This document shows, piece by piece, positions 1 to 8,057 of a stretch of DNA of 64,000 bases. Source of the stretch: Azoarcus sp. KH32C (GTDB lineage Bacteria; Pseudomonadota; Gammaproteobacteria; Burkholderiales; Rhodocyclaceae); assembly GCF_000349945.1 (NCBI RefSeq), contig NC_020516.1, forward strand, positions 3,782,001-3,846,000, given 5' to 3'. Position 1 is the stretch's first letter, and each line of letters starts with the position of its first letter. A program made the translations under genes and the position numbers. The notes under the pieces are model-generated. The model did not search any database, was not told the DNA's origin, and saw only the letters and a program-made list of their open reading frames with translations.

Positions 1-319
1 ACGGCATCGTGTAGACGAGCACCGCCGTCTTGCCGGCCCCGCCGCTGACCAGCGCCCACTGGATCATTCCGGTGAAGGCCGCCGTCTGCAGCAGGCCCAG
101 CCACAGCGTCGGCAGCGGCGCGACCAGGCGCAGCGAACGGCGTCGAACCGCCAGCACGGCGAAGAGCGCCAGCGCGCCGATCAGCGTGCGTAACGCGGAG
201 AAATCGAAGGGACCGACGTAGCGCATCACCTGCTTCATGACGACCCAGTTGTAGCCCCAGATCACGGACATCAGGACCATGGCTGCGCTGGCGAGAAGCA
301 GGCTTCGGTTGCGGTTCAT
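1..319 (-). CDS. EamA/DMT-family permease, N-terminal part (cut by window edge)
   Basis: Reading the minus strand from the ATG at 319 gives 106 codons with no stop before the window edge. The protein begins MNRNRSLLLASAAMVLMSVI and continues with WGYNWVVMKQ, a DFSALRTLIG segment and a second hydrophobic stretch after RRRSLRL. The pattern IWGxNWVVMK followed by hydrophobic helices is typical of EamA (drug/metabolite transporter superfamily) permeases, which are usually about 290-300 residues with ten helices. About one third is present. The substrate cannot be told from this part. It is divergent from the ammonium transporter gene, with 428 bp between the start codons. Confidence 0.8.
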   Translation of the reverse strand, partial: MNRNRSLLLASAAMVLMSVIWGYNWVVMKQVMRYVGPFDFSALRTLIGALALFAVLAVRRRSLRLVAPLPTLWLGLLQTAAFTGMIQWALVSGGAGKTAVLVYTMP

Positions 320-589
320 CGGTGGGCGTCCGGCAATGGGTAAGCGAGGTTTGCGAGAGGGTTGGCGAAGAGCGGGCCGGGAAGCCGGCCACTGACATGT
401 CAGCTAAAACATCATTGTAAGCAATTTACTCCATTTTTTGCCGACAAACCTTTTACAAACCGTAAATAACTCCATGTTGAGCTAATGCAGCCTATCGACC
501 CTGTCGGCTGGCGGTCGTTCCGGTCAGGTCACCGGTCAACCCGCACGCACCGTTTCGAGGCTTTTCAAGGCCCCAACTTGGACACCAAC

Positions 590-604
590 GCACACTAACG
601 GTGC
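590..604 (+). promoter_or_regulatory. NtrC-type binding site 1 (GCAC-N7-GTGC)
   Basis: GCAC at 590-593 and GTGC at 601-604 are separated by seven bases, which is the core dyad of the NtrC (NRI) site. It lies about 120 bp before the predicted sigma-54 start site, a normal distance for an enhancer. Confidence 0.7.
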
Positions 605-620
605 GCATTGCACAGTCAAA

Positions 621-637
621 TGCACCACTACCGTGCC
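621..637 (+). promoter_or_regulatory. NtrC-type binding site 2 (TGCACCA-N5-GTGC)
   Basis: GCAC at 622-625 and GTGC at 633-636 again have the seven-base spacing. The left half, TGCACCA, matches the fuller NtrC consensus. The centre-to-centre distance to site 1 is 32 bp, about three helical turns, so the two dimers would sit on the same face of the DNA, as in tandem NtrC enhancers. Confidence 0.75.
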
Positions 638-698
638 TCTCGCGCCGCATTTTCGTGCATTGATTTTGTAACTGATTGATTTTACGCACTACTAAATC

Positions 699-714
699 TG
701 GCACATCCGTTGCT
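699..714 (+). promoter_or_regulatory. Sigma-54 (RpoN) -24/-12 promoter of the ammonium transporter gene
   Basis: TGGCAC at 699-704 is followed after five bases by TTGCT at 710-714. The invariant GG (700-701) and GC (712-713) are ten bases apart, exactly the sigma-54 rule. Transcription would start near 725, giving a leader of about 23 bases before the ATG at 748. With the two upstream NtrC sites this predicts nitrogen-limitation control. Confidence 0.85.
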
Positions 715-747
715 TTTACGCACCAGTTCAGCCACTGGAGCACATTA

Positions 748-1950
748 ATGGAGCAGTTCAAGACCTCTGCGGATGTCCTTTTCGTATTGCTGGGCGCCAT
801 CATGGTGCTCGCAATGCACGCAGGCTTCGCTTTCCTCGAAGTCGGGACCGTCCGCGACAAGAATCAAGTCAATGCGCTGGTAAAAATCCTCAGCGACTTC
901 GCGATGTCGACCGTCGCTTACTTCGCCATAGGCTACGGCCTCGCCTACGGCACGACCTTCTTCGTCGGCGCCGACAAGTTGGTTGCAGACTCGGGCTACG
1001 AGCTGGTCAAGTTCTTCTTCCTGCTGACCTTTGCCGCGGCGATTCCCGCGATCATCTCGGGCGGCATCGCCGAGCGCGCGCGCTTCGTCCCCCAGCTCAT
1101 CGCCACCTTCTTCATCGTCGGCTTCCTCTACCCCTTCTTCGAAGGCGTGATCTGGAACGGCAACTTCGGCTTCCAGGACTGGCTGGAATCGGCCTTCGGC
1201 GCCAAGTTCCACGACTTCGCCGGCAGCGTCGTCGTGCATTCCTTCGGCGGCTGGATCGCGCTGCCTGCGGTGCTCCTGCTCGGTGCCCGCCGCGGCCGCT
1301 ACCACAAGAACGGCGCCATCGCTGCGCACCCGCCCTCAAGCATCCCCTTCCTCGCGCTCGGCGCGTGGATCCTCGCCGTGGGGTGGTTCGGCTTCAACGT
1401 GATGAGCGCGCAGCGTCTCGAAACCGCCAACGGCCTCGTCGCGATCAACTCGCTGATGGCGATGGTCGGCGGCACGCTTGCGGCGCTCGCCGCCGGACGC
1501 AACGACCCGGGCTTCGTCCATAACGGCCCGCTCGCCGGCCTCGTTGCAGTCTGCGCGGGCTCCGACCTGATGCACCCGATTGGTGCGCTCGTTGTCGGCG
1601 CGATCGCGGGCGTGCTCTTCGTCCAGTTCTTCACCTTCGCGCAGAACCGCCTGAAGATCGACGACGTACTCGGCGTGTGGCCGCTGCATGGGCTGTGCGG
1701 CACCTGGGGCGGCATCGCCGCCGGCATCTTCGGCAGCCAGTCGCTCGGCGGCATCGGCGGCGTGAGCCTCGGCGCGCAGACCGTCGGCACCCTCGCCGGC
1801 ATCGTCATCGCGCTGATCGGCGGCGCTGTGATCTACGGCGTCATCCGCGCGACCGTCGGCATCCGCCTCGACCCCGAACAGGAATACATGGGCGCCGACC
1901 TCGCACTCCACAAGGTATCGGCGACGCCGGAACACGAAACCTCGTGGTAA
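748..1950 (+). CDS. amtB: Ammonium transporter, Amt/MEP/Rh family
   Basis: Inner-membrane ammonium channel of 400 residues. Family signatures visible are FLEVGTVRDKNQVNALVK early on, GGIAERARF, the first pore histidine in DFAGSVVVHSFGGW and the second in PLHGLCGTWGG. The start at 748 was chosen because GGAG at 737-740 is seven bases upstream and the protein then begins MEQFKTSADVLFVLLGAIMV. An upstream in-frame ATG at 676 lies before the predicted sigma-54 start site and cannot be used from that promoter. No glnK is adjacent, unlike the classical glnK-amtB operon. Control by NtrC/RpoN is predicted from the promoter. The family call is very secure; the exact paralogue within Amt is not. Confidence 0.95.
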   Translation: MEQFKTSADVLFVLLGAIMVLAMHAGFAFLEVGTVRDKNQVNALVKILSDFAMSTVAYFAIGYGLAYGTTFFVGADKLVADSGYELVKFFFLLTFAAAIPAIISGGIAERARFVPQLIATFFIVGFLYPFFEGVIWNGNFGFQDWLESAFGAKFHDFAGSVVVHSFGGWIALPAVLLLGARRGRYHKNGAIAAHPPSSIPFLALGAWILAVGWFGFNVMSAQRLETANGLVAINSLMAMVGGTLAALAAGRNDPGFVHNGPLAGLVAVCAGSDLMHPIGALVVGAIAGVLFVQFFTFAQNRLKIDDVLGVWPLHGLCGTWGGIAAGIFGSQSLGGIGGVSLGAQTVGTLAGIVIALIGGAVIYGVIRATVGIRLDPEQEYMGADLALHKVSATPEHETSW

Positions 1951-1974
1951 GGCGTTTGCAAGACGCAATTAAGT

Positions 1975-2010
1975 GAAAATGGCGCGGCCGAGGTCGCGCC
2001 ATTTTCTTTG
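1975..2010 (+). terminator. Rho-independent terminator after amt
   Basis: A 12 bp perfect stem (1975-1986 with 1995-2006) and an 8-base loop follow the amt stop by 24 bases. The stem ends in ATTTTC followed by TTTG, so the poly-U run is partly inside the stem. Confidence 0.75.
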
Positions 2011-2110
2011 CGCAATACCCCGTCCGGTCTCGTCGCGGAGGGTCGCGCCGCTGTGGCTGAAAAACGCCTATCATTCGCGCACGCTGCCCAGACGCCCAAC
2101 GGCCCGCTTC

Positions 2111-2980
2111 ATGCAACTCGATCTGTTCGCCGACAGCCGCGGCGCCATCCTCCGCACCAAGCTCCTCGACGCACTGCGTGCCCGCGACCGCGCGGCCGGG
2201 CGCAAGGCGTGCGCGCGGCTCGCCGCCGAGTCTCCGCAGGACGCGCTGCTCGCCCCTGCGACGCTGCTGCTCGACCAGCTCGGGCGCCGTCTCCGGCCTT
2301 TCAACGACGCGCCCGCCGCTCAACGGGCGATCGACCGCATCGAGCGTGAAGTCGCTCCGGCCGCCCTGCAGGTGTTCGGTCCGGCGAAGGCCGACGAGTG
2401 GTTGGCTCCGCTCTGGCTGGCGCTCGCCGACGCGATGGCGGCGCTGCCCTTCGATCCCGAGGCCCCCGACGCGCACGCCGCGGGCGTCCTTGTCCGCATG
2501 CGCCAATGGCAGCGGGCGCGCGCGGCCGCCGAAACGATCGCCTCCTGGCGCAGCTTCCCGCGGCCGCTGTCGTGGATGAGCCGCATCACGTTCGAGCTCG
2601 ACGGCCTGGAAGCCGCCTGGCCGCTGCTCGCCGAGCTCGCCTGGCTCGATCCGGCGGGCTTCGCCGCCCTCGCCCGCGGTATCGCGGCGCCTTCGCTGGC
2701 GCGTCTGCTGCGCGAGTTCGACCGCGACTTCGTCGCCGGCGACGACACCGATTTCGCCTGGTTTCCCGCGTGGGCGCAACTCGCCGACCCGGGGCTCGCA
2801 TCCGCCCTGCGCGACGCGCGGACTTGCGAGAACGGAGCGCCCGAGCAGGCCGCGCGGACGGTCATGCAGCTGCTGAACCTCGAACGCCAGGGCCGCCAGT
2901 ATGAAGCCGCCGCCAAGCAGAAGGCGCTGCGCGGCCTGCACGAAGAATTGTTCGCACGCTACATGGCGACGCGAGGCTGA
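2111..2980 (+). CDS. Conserved hypothetical protein, alpha-helical
   Basis: A 289-residue protein beginning MQLDLFADSRGAILRTKLLD. I do not recognise a named domain. The sequence is Ala/Leu/Arg-rich and looks helical throughout, resembling a repeat or TPR-like architecture without clear motifs; no signal peptide or membrane segment is visible. The ATG at 2111 was preferred to more upstream in-frame starts because the extra residues are low-complexity arginine-rich sequence overlapping the amt terminator. It stands alone between the amt terminator and an alcohol dehydrogenase gene on the same strand. Function unknown. Confidence 0.65.
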   Translation: MQLDLFADSRGAILRTKLLDALRARDRAAGRKACARLAAESPQDALLAPATLLLDQLGRRLRPFNDAPAAQRAIDRIEREVAPAALQVFGPAKADEWLAPLWLALADAMAALPFDPEAPDAHAAGVLVRMRQWQRARAAAETIASWRSFPRPLSWMSRITFELDGLEAAWPLLAELAWLDPAGFAALARGIAAPSLARLLREFDRDFVAGDDTDFAWFPAWAQLADPGLASALRDARTCENGAPEQAARTVMQLLNLERQGRQYEAAAKQKALRGLHEELFARYMATRG

Positions 2981-3063
2981 CGTCGATCTGTCGGCTTGCC
3001 CCGACCTCATTCGAAAACTATCCTGAAAGCATAGAGAGCGTCGTCATCCATCTGGAATCGGCC

Positions 3064-4050
3064 ATGCGCGCAATGCTTCTGGATGCCTCCCATTCGCCGC
3101 TGCGGCTCGCGGAGCTCGCCCGCCCCCAGCCGGGCGCCGGCGAAATTCTGCTGAAAGTCGAGGCCTGCGGCGTGTGCCGCACGGACCTTCACCTGGTCGA
3201 TGGCGAGCTGCCGAACCCGCGGCTGCCCATCGTGCCGGGCCACGAGATCGTCGGGCGGGTGGTCGCGCTTGGCGAAGGTGTGCACGACGTCGCCATCGGG
3301 CAGCGCGTCGGCGTCCCCTGGCTCGGCTGGACCTGCGCGAGCTGCGAATATTGCCGCCGCGGCCAGGAAAACCTCTGCGACTCGGCGCGCTTCACCGGTT
3401 ATCAGATCAACGGCGGCTATGCGGAATACACCGTCGCCGACCATCGCTTCTGCTTTCCCCTTCCCGAATCGCAATCCGCAGCGGAGCTCGCGCCGCTGCT
3501 CTGCGCCGGGCTGATCGGCTACCGCGCCTTGCGCATGGCGGGCGACGCGCGCCGAATCGGCATCTACGGCTTCGGCGCGGCCGCCCATATCCTCGCCCAG
3601 GTGCTCGCTTTTCAAGGCCGAGAGTTCTTCGCGTTTACCCGGGCGGGCGACACCGAGAGCCAGGATTTCGCGCGGCAACTCGGTGCCGCGTGGGCAGGAC
3701 GCTGGGACGAGCCTCCTCCGGCCTTGCTGGACGCCGCCCTCATCTTCGCGCCGGCCGGCGAACTCGTCCCCGCGGCGCTGCTCCGCGTCAGGAAGGGCGG
3801 AACGGTCGTCTGTGCCGGGATCCACATGAGCGACATTCCGTCCTTCCCCTACAGCCAGTTGTGGGGCGAACGGGTCCTGAGATCGGTCGCAAACCTGACG
3901 CGCGAGGACGGCCAGCTTTTTTTGAGTATTGCTGCGCAGGCGCCGATCCACACACACATCCAGCCCTTTGCGCTCGAGCACGCCAACGAAGCGCTCGATG
4001 CACTCCGCAAGGGGAAGATCCAGGGAGCCGCGGTGCTGGTGCCGACTTGA
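3064..4050 (+). CDS. Zinc-dependent alcohol dehydrogenase (MDR superfamily)
   Basis: A 328-residue NAD(P)-dependent medium-chain dehydrogenase. Catalytic zinc ligands are visible: Cys38 in ACGVCRTD and His60-Glu61 in PGHE. The structural-zinc loop CASCEYCRRGQENLC carries four cysteines. The nucleotide-binding turn is in GIYGFGAAAH. The organisation and the sentence-like match VPGHEIVG...GWTCASCEYC...NLC are those of AdhA-type zinc alcohol dehydrogenases. The substrate is not evident. A small 60-residue gene and a beta-CASP nuclease gene follow on the same strand with short gaps, so they may be co-transcribed. Confidence 0.9.
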   Translation: MRAMLLDASHSPLRLAELARPQPGAGEILLKVEACGVCRTDLHLVDGELPNPRLPIVPGHEIVGRVVALGEGVHDVAIGQRVGVPWLGWTCASCEYCRRGQENLCDSARFTGYQINGGYAEYTVADHRFCFPLPESQSAAELAPLLCAGLIGYRALRMAGDARRIGIYGFGAAAHILAQVLAFQGREFFAFTRAGDTESQDFARQLGAAWAGRWDEPPPALLDAALIFAPAGELVPAALLRVRKGGTVVCAGIHMSDIPSFPYSQLWGERVLRSVANLTREDGQLFLSIAAQAPIHTHIQPFALEHANEALDALRKGKIQGAAVLVPT

Positions 4051-4092
4051 ATCGGGGCGCACACTCTTCTTCGTCGGAGGCCAAAATCAAGC

Positions 4093-4275
4093 ATGCCCTG
4101 GAACCCGGAACGCTATCCCCCGGCAATGCAGCATCTCTCCCCGCCGGTGCGGCAGAAGGCCATCGAGATTGCCAATGCATTGCTCGAACAGGGCTACGAC
4201 GAGGGGAAGGCCATCCGGATCGCGATCGCGAAGGCCAAGGAATGGGCATGGCACCACCGCGCAGGAGGTCCTTGA
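4093..4275 (+). CDS. Small conserved protein of 60 residues
   Basis: The protein MPWNPERYPPAMQHLSPPVR continues with a helical region (KAIEIANALLEQGYDEGKAI, then RIAIAKAKEWAW). I recognise it as a common small soluble bacterial protein type that pairs a Pro-rich MPW start with an EGY(D)EGKAIRIAI helix, but it has no established function that I can name. The gene lies 42 bp after the alcohol dehydrogenase and 97 bp before the beta-CASP gene, all on the same strand. The conserved-looking motif and coding-like composition support a real gene. Confidence 0.7.
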   Translation: MPWNPERYPPAMQHLSPPVRQKAIEIANALLEQGYDEGKAIRIAIAKAKEWAWHHRAGGP

Positions 4276-4372
4276 ATCTCCGGGCGTCGCGAGCGCGGCA
4301 CTGACAAGCATCAATGCGGGCCGGCGCGTCCGGAGCTAATCTGAAAATGTGATGGGCGGCTCGGAGACTGTC

Positions 4373-5761
4373 ATGAACGTCACCTTCTTTGGGGCAACCC
4401 GTGAAGTCACCGGCTCCTGTTTTCTCGTACAGACCGGACACTGGCGGATACTCGTCGATTGCGGCCTGATCCAGGGCAGCCGCGAACACGAGCGTCACAA
4501 CCGCGCGCCCTTCCCCTTCTCGCCCCGGGATCTCGACGCAGTGGTCCTTACGCATGCCCACCTGGACCACTCCGGACGACTCCCCCTCCTCGTAAAGCAA
4601 GGCTTCGACGGGCCGATCTTCACCCAACGCGCCACCGTCGACCTGTGCGCGATCATGCTGGAGGATGCGGCCTACCTGCAGGAGAGGGAAGCCGAGTGGG
4701 AGAATCGAAAACGGAAGAATCCGCAACAGCGGGAGATCGAGCCGCTCTACGACACTGACGACGCGCGGCGAACCCTGAAGTCTTTCGTTCCCCTCGAATA
4801 CCGGACACCGACCGAGATCCTCGGCGGCGTAGTGCTGACGCTCCGCGATGCGGGTCACATTCTGGGTTCCAGCATTGCCGAGTTGTCGCTCCGCGACGGC
4901 AATTCGTCCCGCACGGTGGTTTTTACGGGCGACCTGGGCCACCGCGACGCGCCGATCCTGTGCGACCCCGAACCGGTCGACAAGGCCGATCTGGTGGTCA
5001 TGGAAAGCACCTACGGCGACCGCCTTCACCGCCCCTGGAACGAAACCTGGGCAGAGATCGGCGAGATCGTTCGCCGCGCCGACAGCGGGCGCGGCAACAT
5101 CCTCGTTCCGGCCTTCGCCGTCGGCCGTACCCAGGAGCTGCTTTATACCTTCCATCAACATTTCGACGAATGGAAGCTCGGGAAATGGCAGATCTTTCTC
5201 GACAGCCCGCTGGCGATCCAGGCAACGGAGGTCTACGCCCGTCACGACAAGCTCTACGACGTCGATGCGCGACGGTGGCAGGCCAGGGGCGCGCAACCGT
5301 TTCACCTGCCCAACCTGAAAATCAGCCGCAGTACCGAGGACTCGATGCGGATCAACGAGATCGATTCGGGCGCCATCATCATTGCCGGAAGCGGAATGTG
5401 CACGGGAGGCCGAATCAGGTATCACCTGAAGTACAACCTCTGGCGGGAGAGCGCTCACGTCATGATCATCGGCTTCCAGGCCGCCGGCACGCTCGGGCGC
5501 GCACTGGTCGACGGGGCGCGGCACGTTCATCTATGGGGCGAGGAGGTCGAGGTGAAAGCGCACATCCACACGATCGGCGGCCTCTCCGCCCACGCCGACC
5601 AGGACGGGCTCGTCCAATGGTACGGTCGGATCAAGGGACACCCGCCGGTCGTCCTCGTGCATGGCGAGCCGCAGGCGATGGACACGCTGCAGCAGCGACT
5701 GCAGGCGACGTTTCATTCACCGGTGACCGCCGCCAGCTTCATGCAGGTCGTTCCCCTGTAA
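4373..5761 (+). CDS. Metallo-beta-lactamase/beta-CASP family RNA-processing exonuclease
   Basis: A 462-residue protein with the CPSF73/RNase J-like arrangement. The metal-binding motif HAHLDH lies at residues 61-66; further metal ligands are in DAGHILGSS and FTGDLGH. The beta-CASP domain follows (ESTYGDR, VPAFAVGRTQE, SGMCTGGR), and the C-terminal RMMBL-type motif is GGLSAHADQ. The start at 4373 is used because GGAG at 4363-4366 precedes it by six bases and MNVTFFGATREVTGSCF is the normal family beginning. It likely cleaves RNA, though the natural substrate is unknown. It ends 16 bp from the convergent helicase gene. Confidence 0.9.
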   Translation: MNVTFFGATREVTGSCFLVQTGHWRILVDCGLIQGSREHERHNRAPFPFSPRDLDAVVLTHAHLDHSGRLPLLVKQGFDGPIFTQRATVDLCAIMLEDAAYLQEREAEWENRKRKNPQQREIEPLYDTDDARRTLKSFVPLEYRTPTEILGGVVLTLRDAGHILGSSIAELSLRDGNSSRTVVFTGDLGHRDAPILCDPEPVDKADLVVMESTYGDRLHRPWNETWAEIGEIVRRADSGRGNILVPAFAVGRTQELLYTFHQHFDEWKLGKWQIFLDSPLAIQATEVYARHDKLYDVDARRWQARGAQPFHLPNLKISRSTEDSMRINEIDSGAIIIAGSGMCTGGRIRYHLKYNLWRESAHVMIIGFQAAGTLGRALVDGARHVHLWGEEVEVKAHIHTIGGLSAHADQDGLVQWYGRIKGHPPVVLVHGEPQAMDTLQQRLQATFHSPVTAASFMQVVPL

Positions 5762-5777
5762 GCAGCAGCCGGGCGAG

Positions 5778-7868
5778 CTAGCGCCACATCGCCCGCATGC
5801 GGGCGGCGAGATCGACGGCGGCGACCGGCGCGGCGGCGGCCCCGTCCTCGCCGGCCTTCGGCGGCGGCCAGGCCATGCTCTCGAAGTGCGACACGATCGA
5901 ATTCGGGATGAAGCGGCTGCGGCTGCCATACACGTGACGGTCGCCCATGCGCGATTGGCCGGAGGTGTAGAAGCGCTGCGGCACGATGAGGTCGAGGTGG
6001 TCCTTCGCGCGCGTCATCGCGACGTAGAGCAGGCGCCGCTCTTCCTCGATCTCTTCGCTGCTGCCGGTCGCGAGATCCGACGGCAGGCAGCCGTCGACGA
6101 CGTTGAGGATCGTCACCGCGGGCCACTCCTTGCCCTTTGCCGAATGGATCGTCGACAGGATCAGGTAGTCCTCGTCGAGGAGCGGCACGCCGGCCTGATC
6201 GCTCGTTGCATCGGGCGGATCGAGCGTGAGTTCGGTGAGGAAGCGTTCGAGGCCCGGGTAGGTCGCGGCGATGCGCGCGAGCTGGTCGATGTCGCCCTGG
6301 CGGATCGCGGCGTCGTCGTAGATCCGCGAAAGGGGTTCCTCGTACCAGCGGCACACGGCCTCGAAGCTCGCGGGCCAGGGCGCGCCACGCTGGGCGAGGT
6401 TTTCGACAAGCGTCACGAGTTCCTGCCAGCCTTGGGCGGCGCCTTCCGGGACCGGCTGCTCGGCGAGCAGCGCGCAGCCGGCGGGCGCGGCGACGACGTT
6501 GTCGAGGACGCGTGCCGCGGTCTTCGGGCCGATGCCGGCGAGGAGCTGCAGCGCACGGAAGCCGGCGACGCGGTCGCGCGGATTCTGCGCCCAGCGCAGC
6601 ACCGCCAGCACGTCCTTGACGTGTGCGGCTTCGAGGAACTTCAGGCCGCCAAACTTCACGTAGGGGATGTTGCGGCGGGTCAGCTCTACCTCCAGCCGCG
6701 CGCTGTGATGCGAGGCGCGGAAAAGCACGGCCTGGGACTTGAGCTTGATGCCCGCTTCGCGCCGCTCCAGCGCCTGCTCGACGATGAAGTTCGCCTGCTC
6801 GGCGTCTTCCTTCACCGTCACGAGGCGGGGACGCTGCGAGGAGGTGCGCTCGCTCCACAAGTCCTTGCTGAAGCGTTCCTTCGCGCGGGCGATGACGGCG
6901 TTGGCGGCGGCGAGGATGGGTTGCGTCGAACGATAGTTGCGGTCCAGCGTCACTTGGCGCGCGGGCGGCGTGAAGTGGCTGGGAAAGTCGAGGATGTTGC
7001 GCACCGTCGCGCCGCGGAAGGCGTAAATCGACTGAGCATCGTCGCCGACGACCGTCAGCCCGCGCCCGTCGGGTTTGAGCGCGTGCAGGATCGACGCCTG
7101 CAGACGGTTGGTGTCCTGGTATTCGTCGACGAGGATGTGCGTGAAGCGCTCGCCGAGCTCCTGCGCGAGCGAGGGCTCGGCGACCATCTGCGACCAGTAG
7201 AGCAGCAGGTCGTCGTAATCGAGCACCTGCTGCGCCTGCTTGGCCTCGACGTAGCCGAGGAAGAGGCGCTGCAGGTCGGCCTGCCACATCGCGCACCACG
7301 GAAAGGACTGCAGCAGCAGCGCGGCCATCTCGGCCTGGGTGTTCACGGCGGCCGAATAGATCGAAAGACAGGTGCCCTTCATCGGGAAGCGCTTGGTCTT
7401 CGCCGAAAAGCCGAACTCGTGGCGGACGATGTTCATCAGGTCGGCCGAGTCCTCGCGGTCGTGGATCGTGAAGCCGGGATCGAGCCCGATGCGCCCCGCG
7501 TAGTCGCGCAGCAGCTTCGCGCCGACGCTGTGGAAGGTGCCCGCCCAGGGCAGCTCGACCTCCCCCATCCCGGGCCGGCCTGCGGTCGCCTGGCGGACGA
7601 TGCGCGTGACGCGGCGGATCATCTCGTCGGCCGCGCGCCGCGAGAAGGTCAGCAACAGGATGCGGCTCGGGTCCGCGCCATTGACGATCAGGTGTGCGAC
7701 GCGGTGCGCGAGCGTGTTGGTCTTGCCCGAGCCGGCACCCGCAATCACCAGCAGCGCGCCGTCCTCCGGCCCTGCGGTGTCGCCGATCCCGAAGCGCACC
7801 GCCTCCCGCTGGGCGTCGTTGAGGCGGGACAGGTAATGGCCGGCTTCGGCCTGGTCGGAACTGGACAT
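5778..7868 (-). CDS. UvrD/PcrA-like superfamily 1 DNA helicase
   Basis: A 696-residue ATP-dependent 3'-5' helicase. Motifs in order are the Q-motif LNDAQREAV, Walker A AGAGSGKT, motif Ia LTFSRRAADEM, Walker B VDEYQDTN, motif III VVGDDAQSIYAFRGA, motif IV LDRNYRS, and late motifs TIHSAKGKEW and LLYVAMTRAKD. All needed ATPase residues appear intact. It is shorter than UvrD/Rep proper (about 670-720 is normal for the family), so it may be a paralogue with a repair or restart role. A LexA-like sequence lies 52 bp upstream. It is divergent from the HD-GYP gene. Confidence 0.92.
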   Translation of the reverse strand: MSSSDQAEAGHYLSRLNDAQREAVRFGIGDTAGPEDGALLVIAGAGSGKTNTLAHRVAHLIVNGADPSRILLLTFSRRAADEMIRRVTRIVRQATAGRPGMGEVELPWAGTFHSVGAKLLRDYAGRIGLDPGFTIHDREDSADLMNIVRHEFGFSAKTKRFPMKGTCLSIYSAAVNTQAEMAALLLQSFPWCAMWQADLQRLFLGYVEAKQAQQVLDYDDLLLYWSQMVAEPSLAQELGERFTHILVDEYQDTNRLQASILHALKPDGRGLTVVGDDAQSIYAFRGATVRNILDFPSHFTPPARQVTLDRNYRSTQPILAAANAVIARAKERFSKDLWSERTSSQRPRLVTVKEDAEQANFIVEQALERREAGIKLKSQAVLFRASHHSARLEVELTRRNIPYVKFGGLKFLEAAHVKDVLAVLRWAQNPRDRVAGFRALQLLAGIGPKTAARVLDNVVAAPAGCALLAEQPVPEGAAQGWQELVTLVENLAQRGAPWPASFEAVCRWYEEPLSRIYDDAAIRQGDIDQLARIAATYPGLERFLTELTLDPPDATSDQAGVPLLDEDYLILSTIHSAKGKEWPAVTILNVVDGCLPSDLATGSSEEIEEERRLLYVAMTRAKDHLDLIVPQRFYTSGQSRMGDRHVYGSRSRFIPNSIVSHFESMAWPPPKAGEDGAAAAPVAAVDLAARMRAMWR

Positions 7869-7919
7869 GGATTAAGAGAAACGGGCTGGGAGGCGCTGCG
7901 CGAACGAGCGGGAGGAATC

Positions 7920-7935
7920 GTATATTTATATACAG
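7920..7935. promoter_or_regulatory. LexA-like box candidate upstream of the helicase
   Basis: The 16-mer ending ATATACAG matches 13 of 16 positions of the enterobacterial SOS consensus CTGT-N8-ACAG, with the right half perfect and the left half degenerate. It sits between the helicase and the HD-GYP gene. It is only suggestive, because the left half-site is poor. Confidence 0.3.
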
Positions 7936-8025
7936 TCAACCCGCAGGGAGCAAGCGCTTGTGTCGGGGCAGGCCCGGTGTCGAATGTCACAGAACGTGAA
8001 AACTTTGAGAGCCCATCTCCGCTCG

Positions 8026-8039
8026 GACTATGCATAGTC
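8026..8039. promoter_or_regulatory. 14 bp perfect palindrome in the HD-GYP leader
   Basis: GACTATGCATAGTC is its own reverse complement. It ends 18 bases before the HD-GYP ATG at 8058, right next to the ribosome binding site (GGGAG at 8047-8051). A dyad this close to the start could be an operator for a dimeric repressor. No regulator can be named. Confidence 0.4.
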
Positions 8040-8057
8040 ATTGGTTGGGAGCTGACC

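Larger units (their letters stand above)
320..747. other. Divergent intergenic region between the EamA permease and amt genes
   Basis: This 428 bp stretch has no convincing gene. It holds a perfect 12 bp palindrome, CTGACATGTCAG, at 392-403, about 73 bp before the permease start, and a small GGCCGG/CCGGCC hairpin at 375-390. An AT-rich segment runs from about 404 to 480. On the amt side are two NtrC-type sites and a sigma-54 promoter, listed separately. A short open frame on the minus strand here is not credible. Confidence 0.6.

Noticed and set aside
2586..2801. Short arginine-rich frames in several genes as small proteins
   Set aside because: They lie inside well-supported genes in other frames, have no ribosome sites and show the skewed composition of GC-rich shadows.
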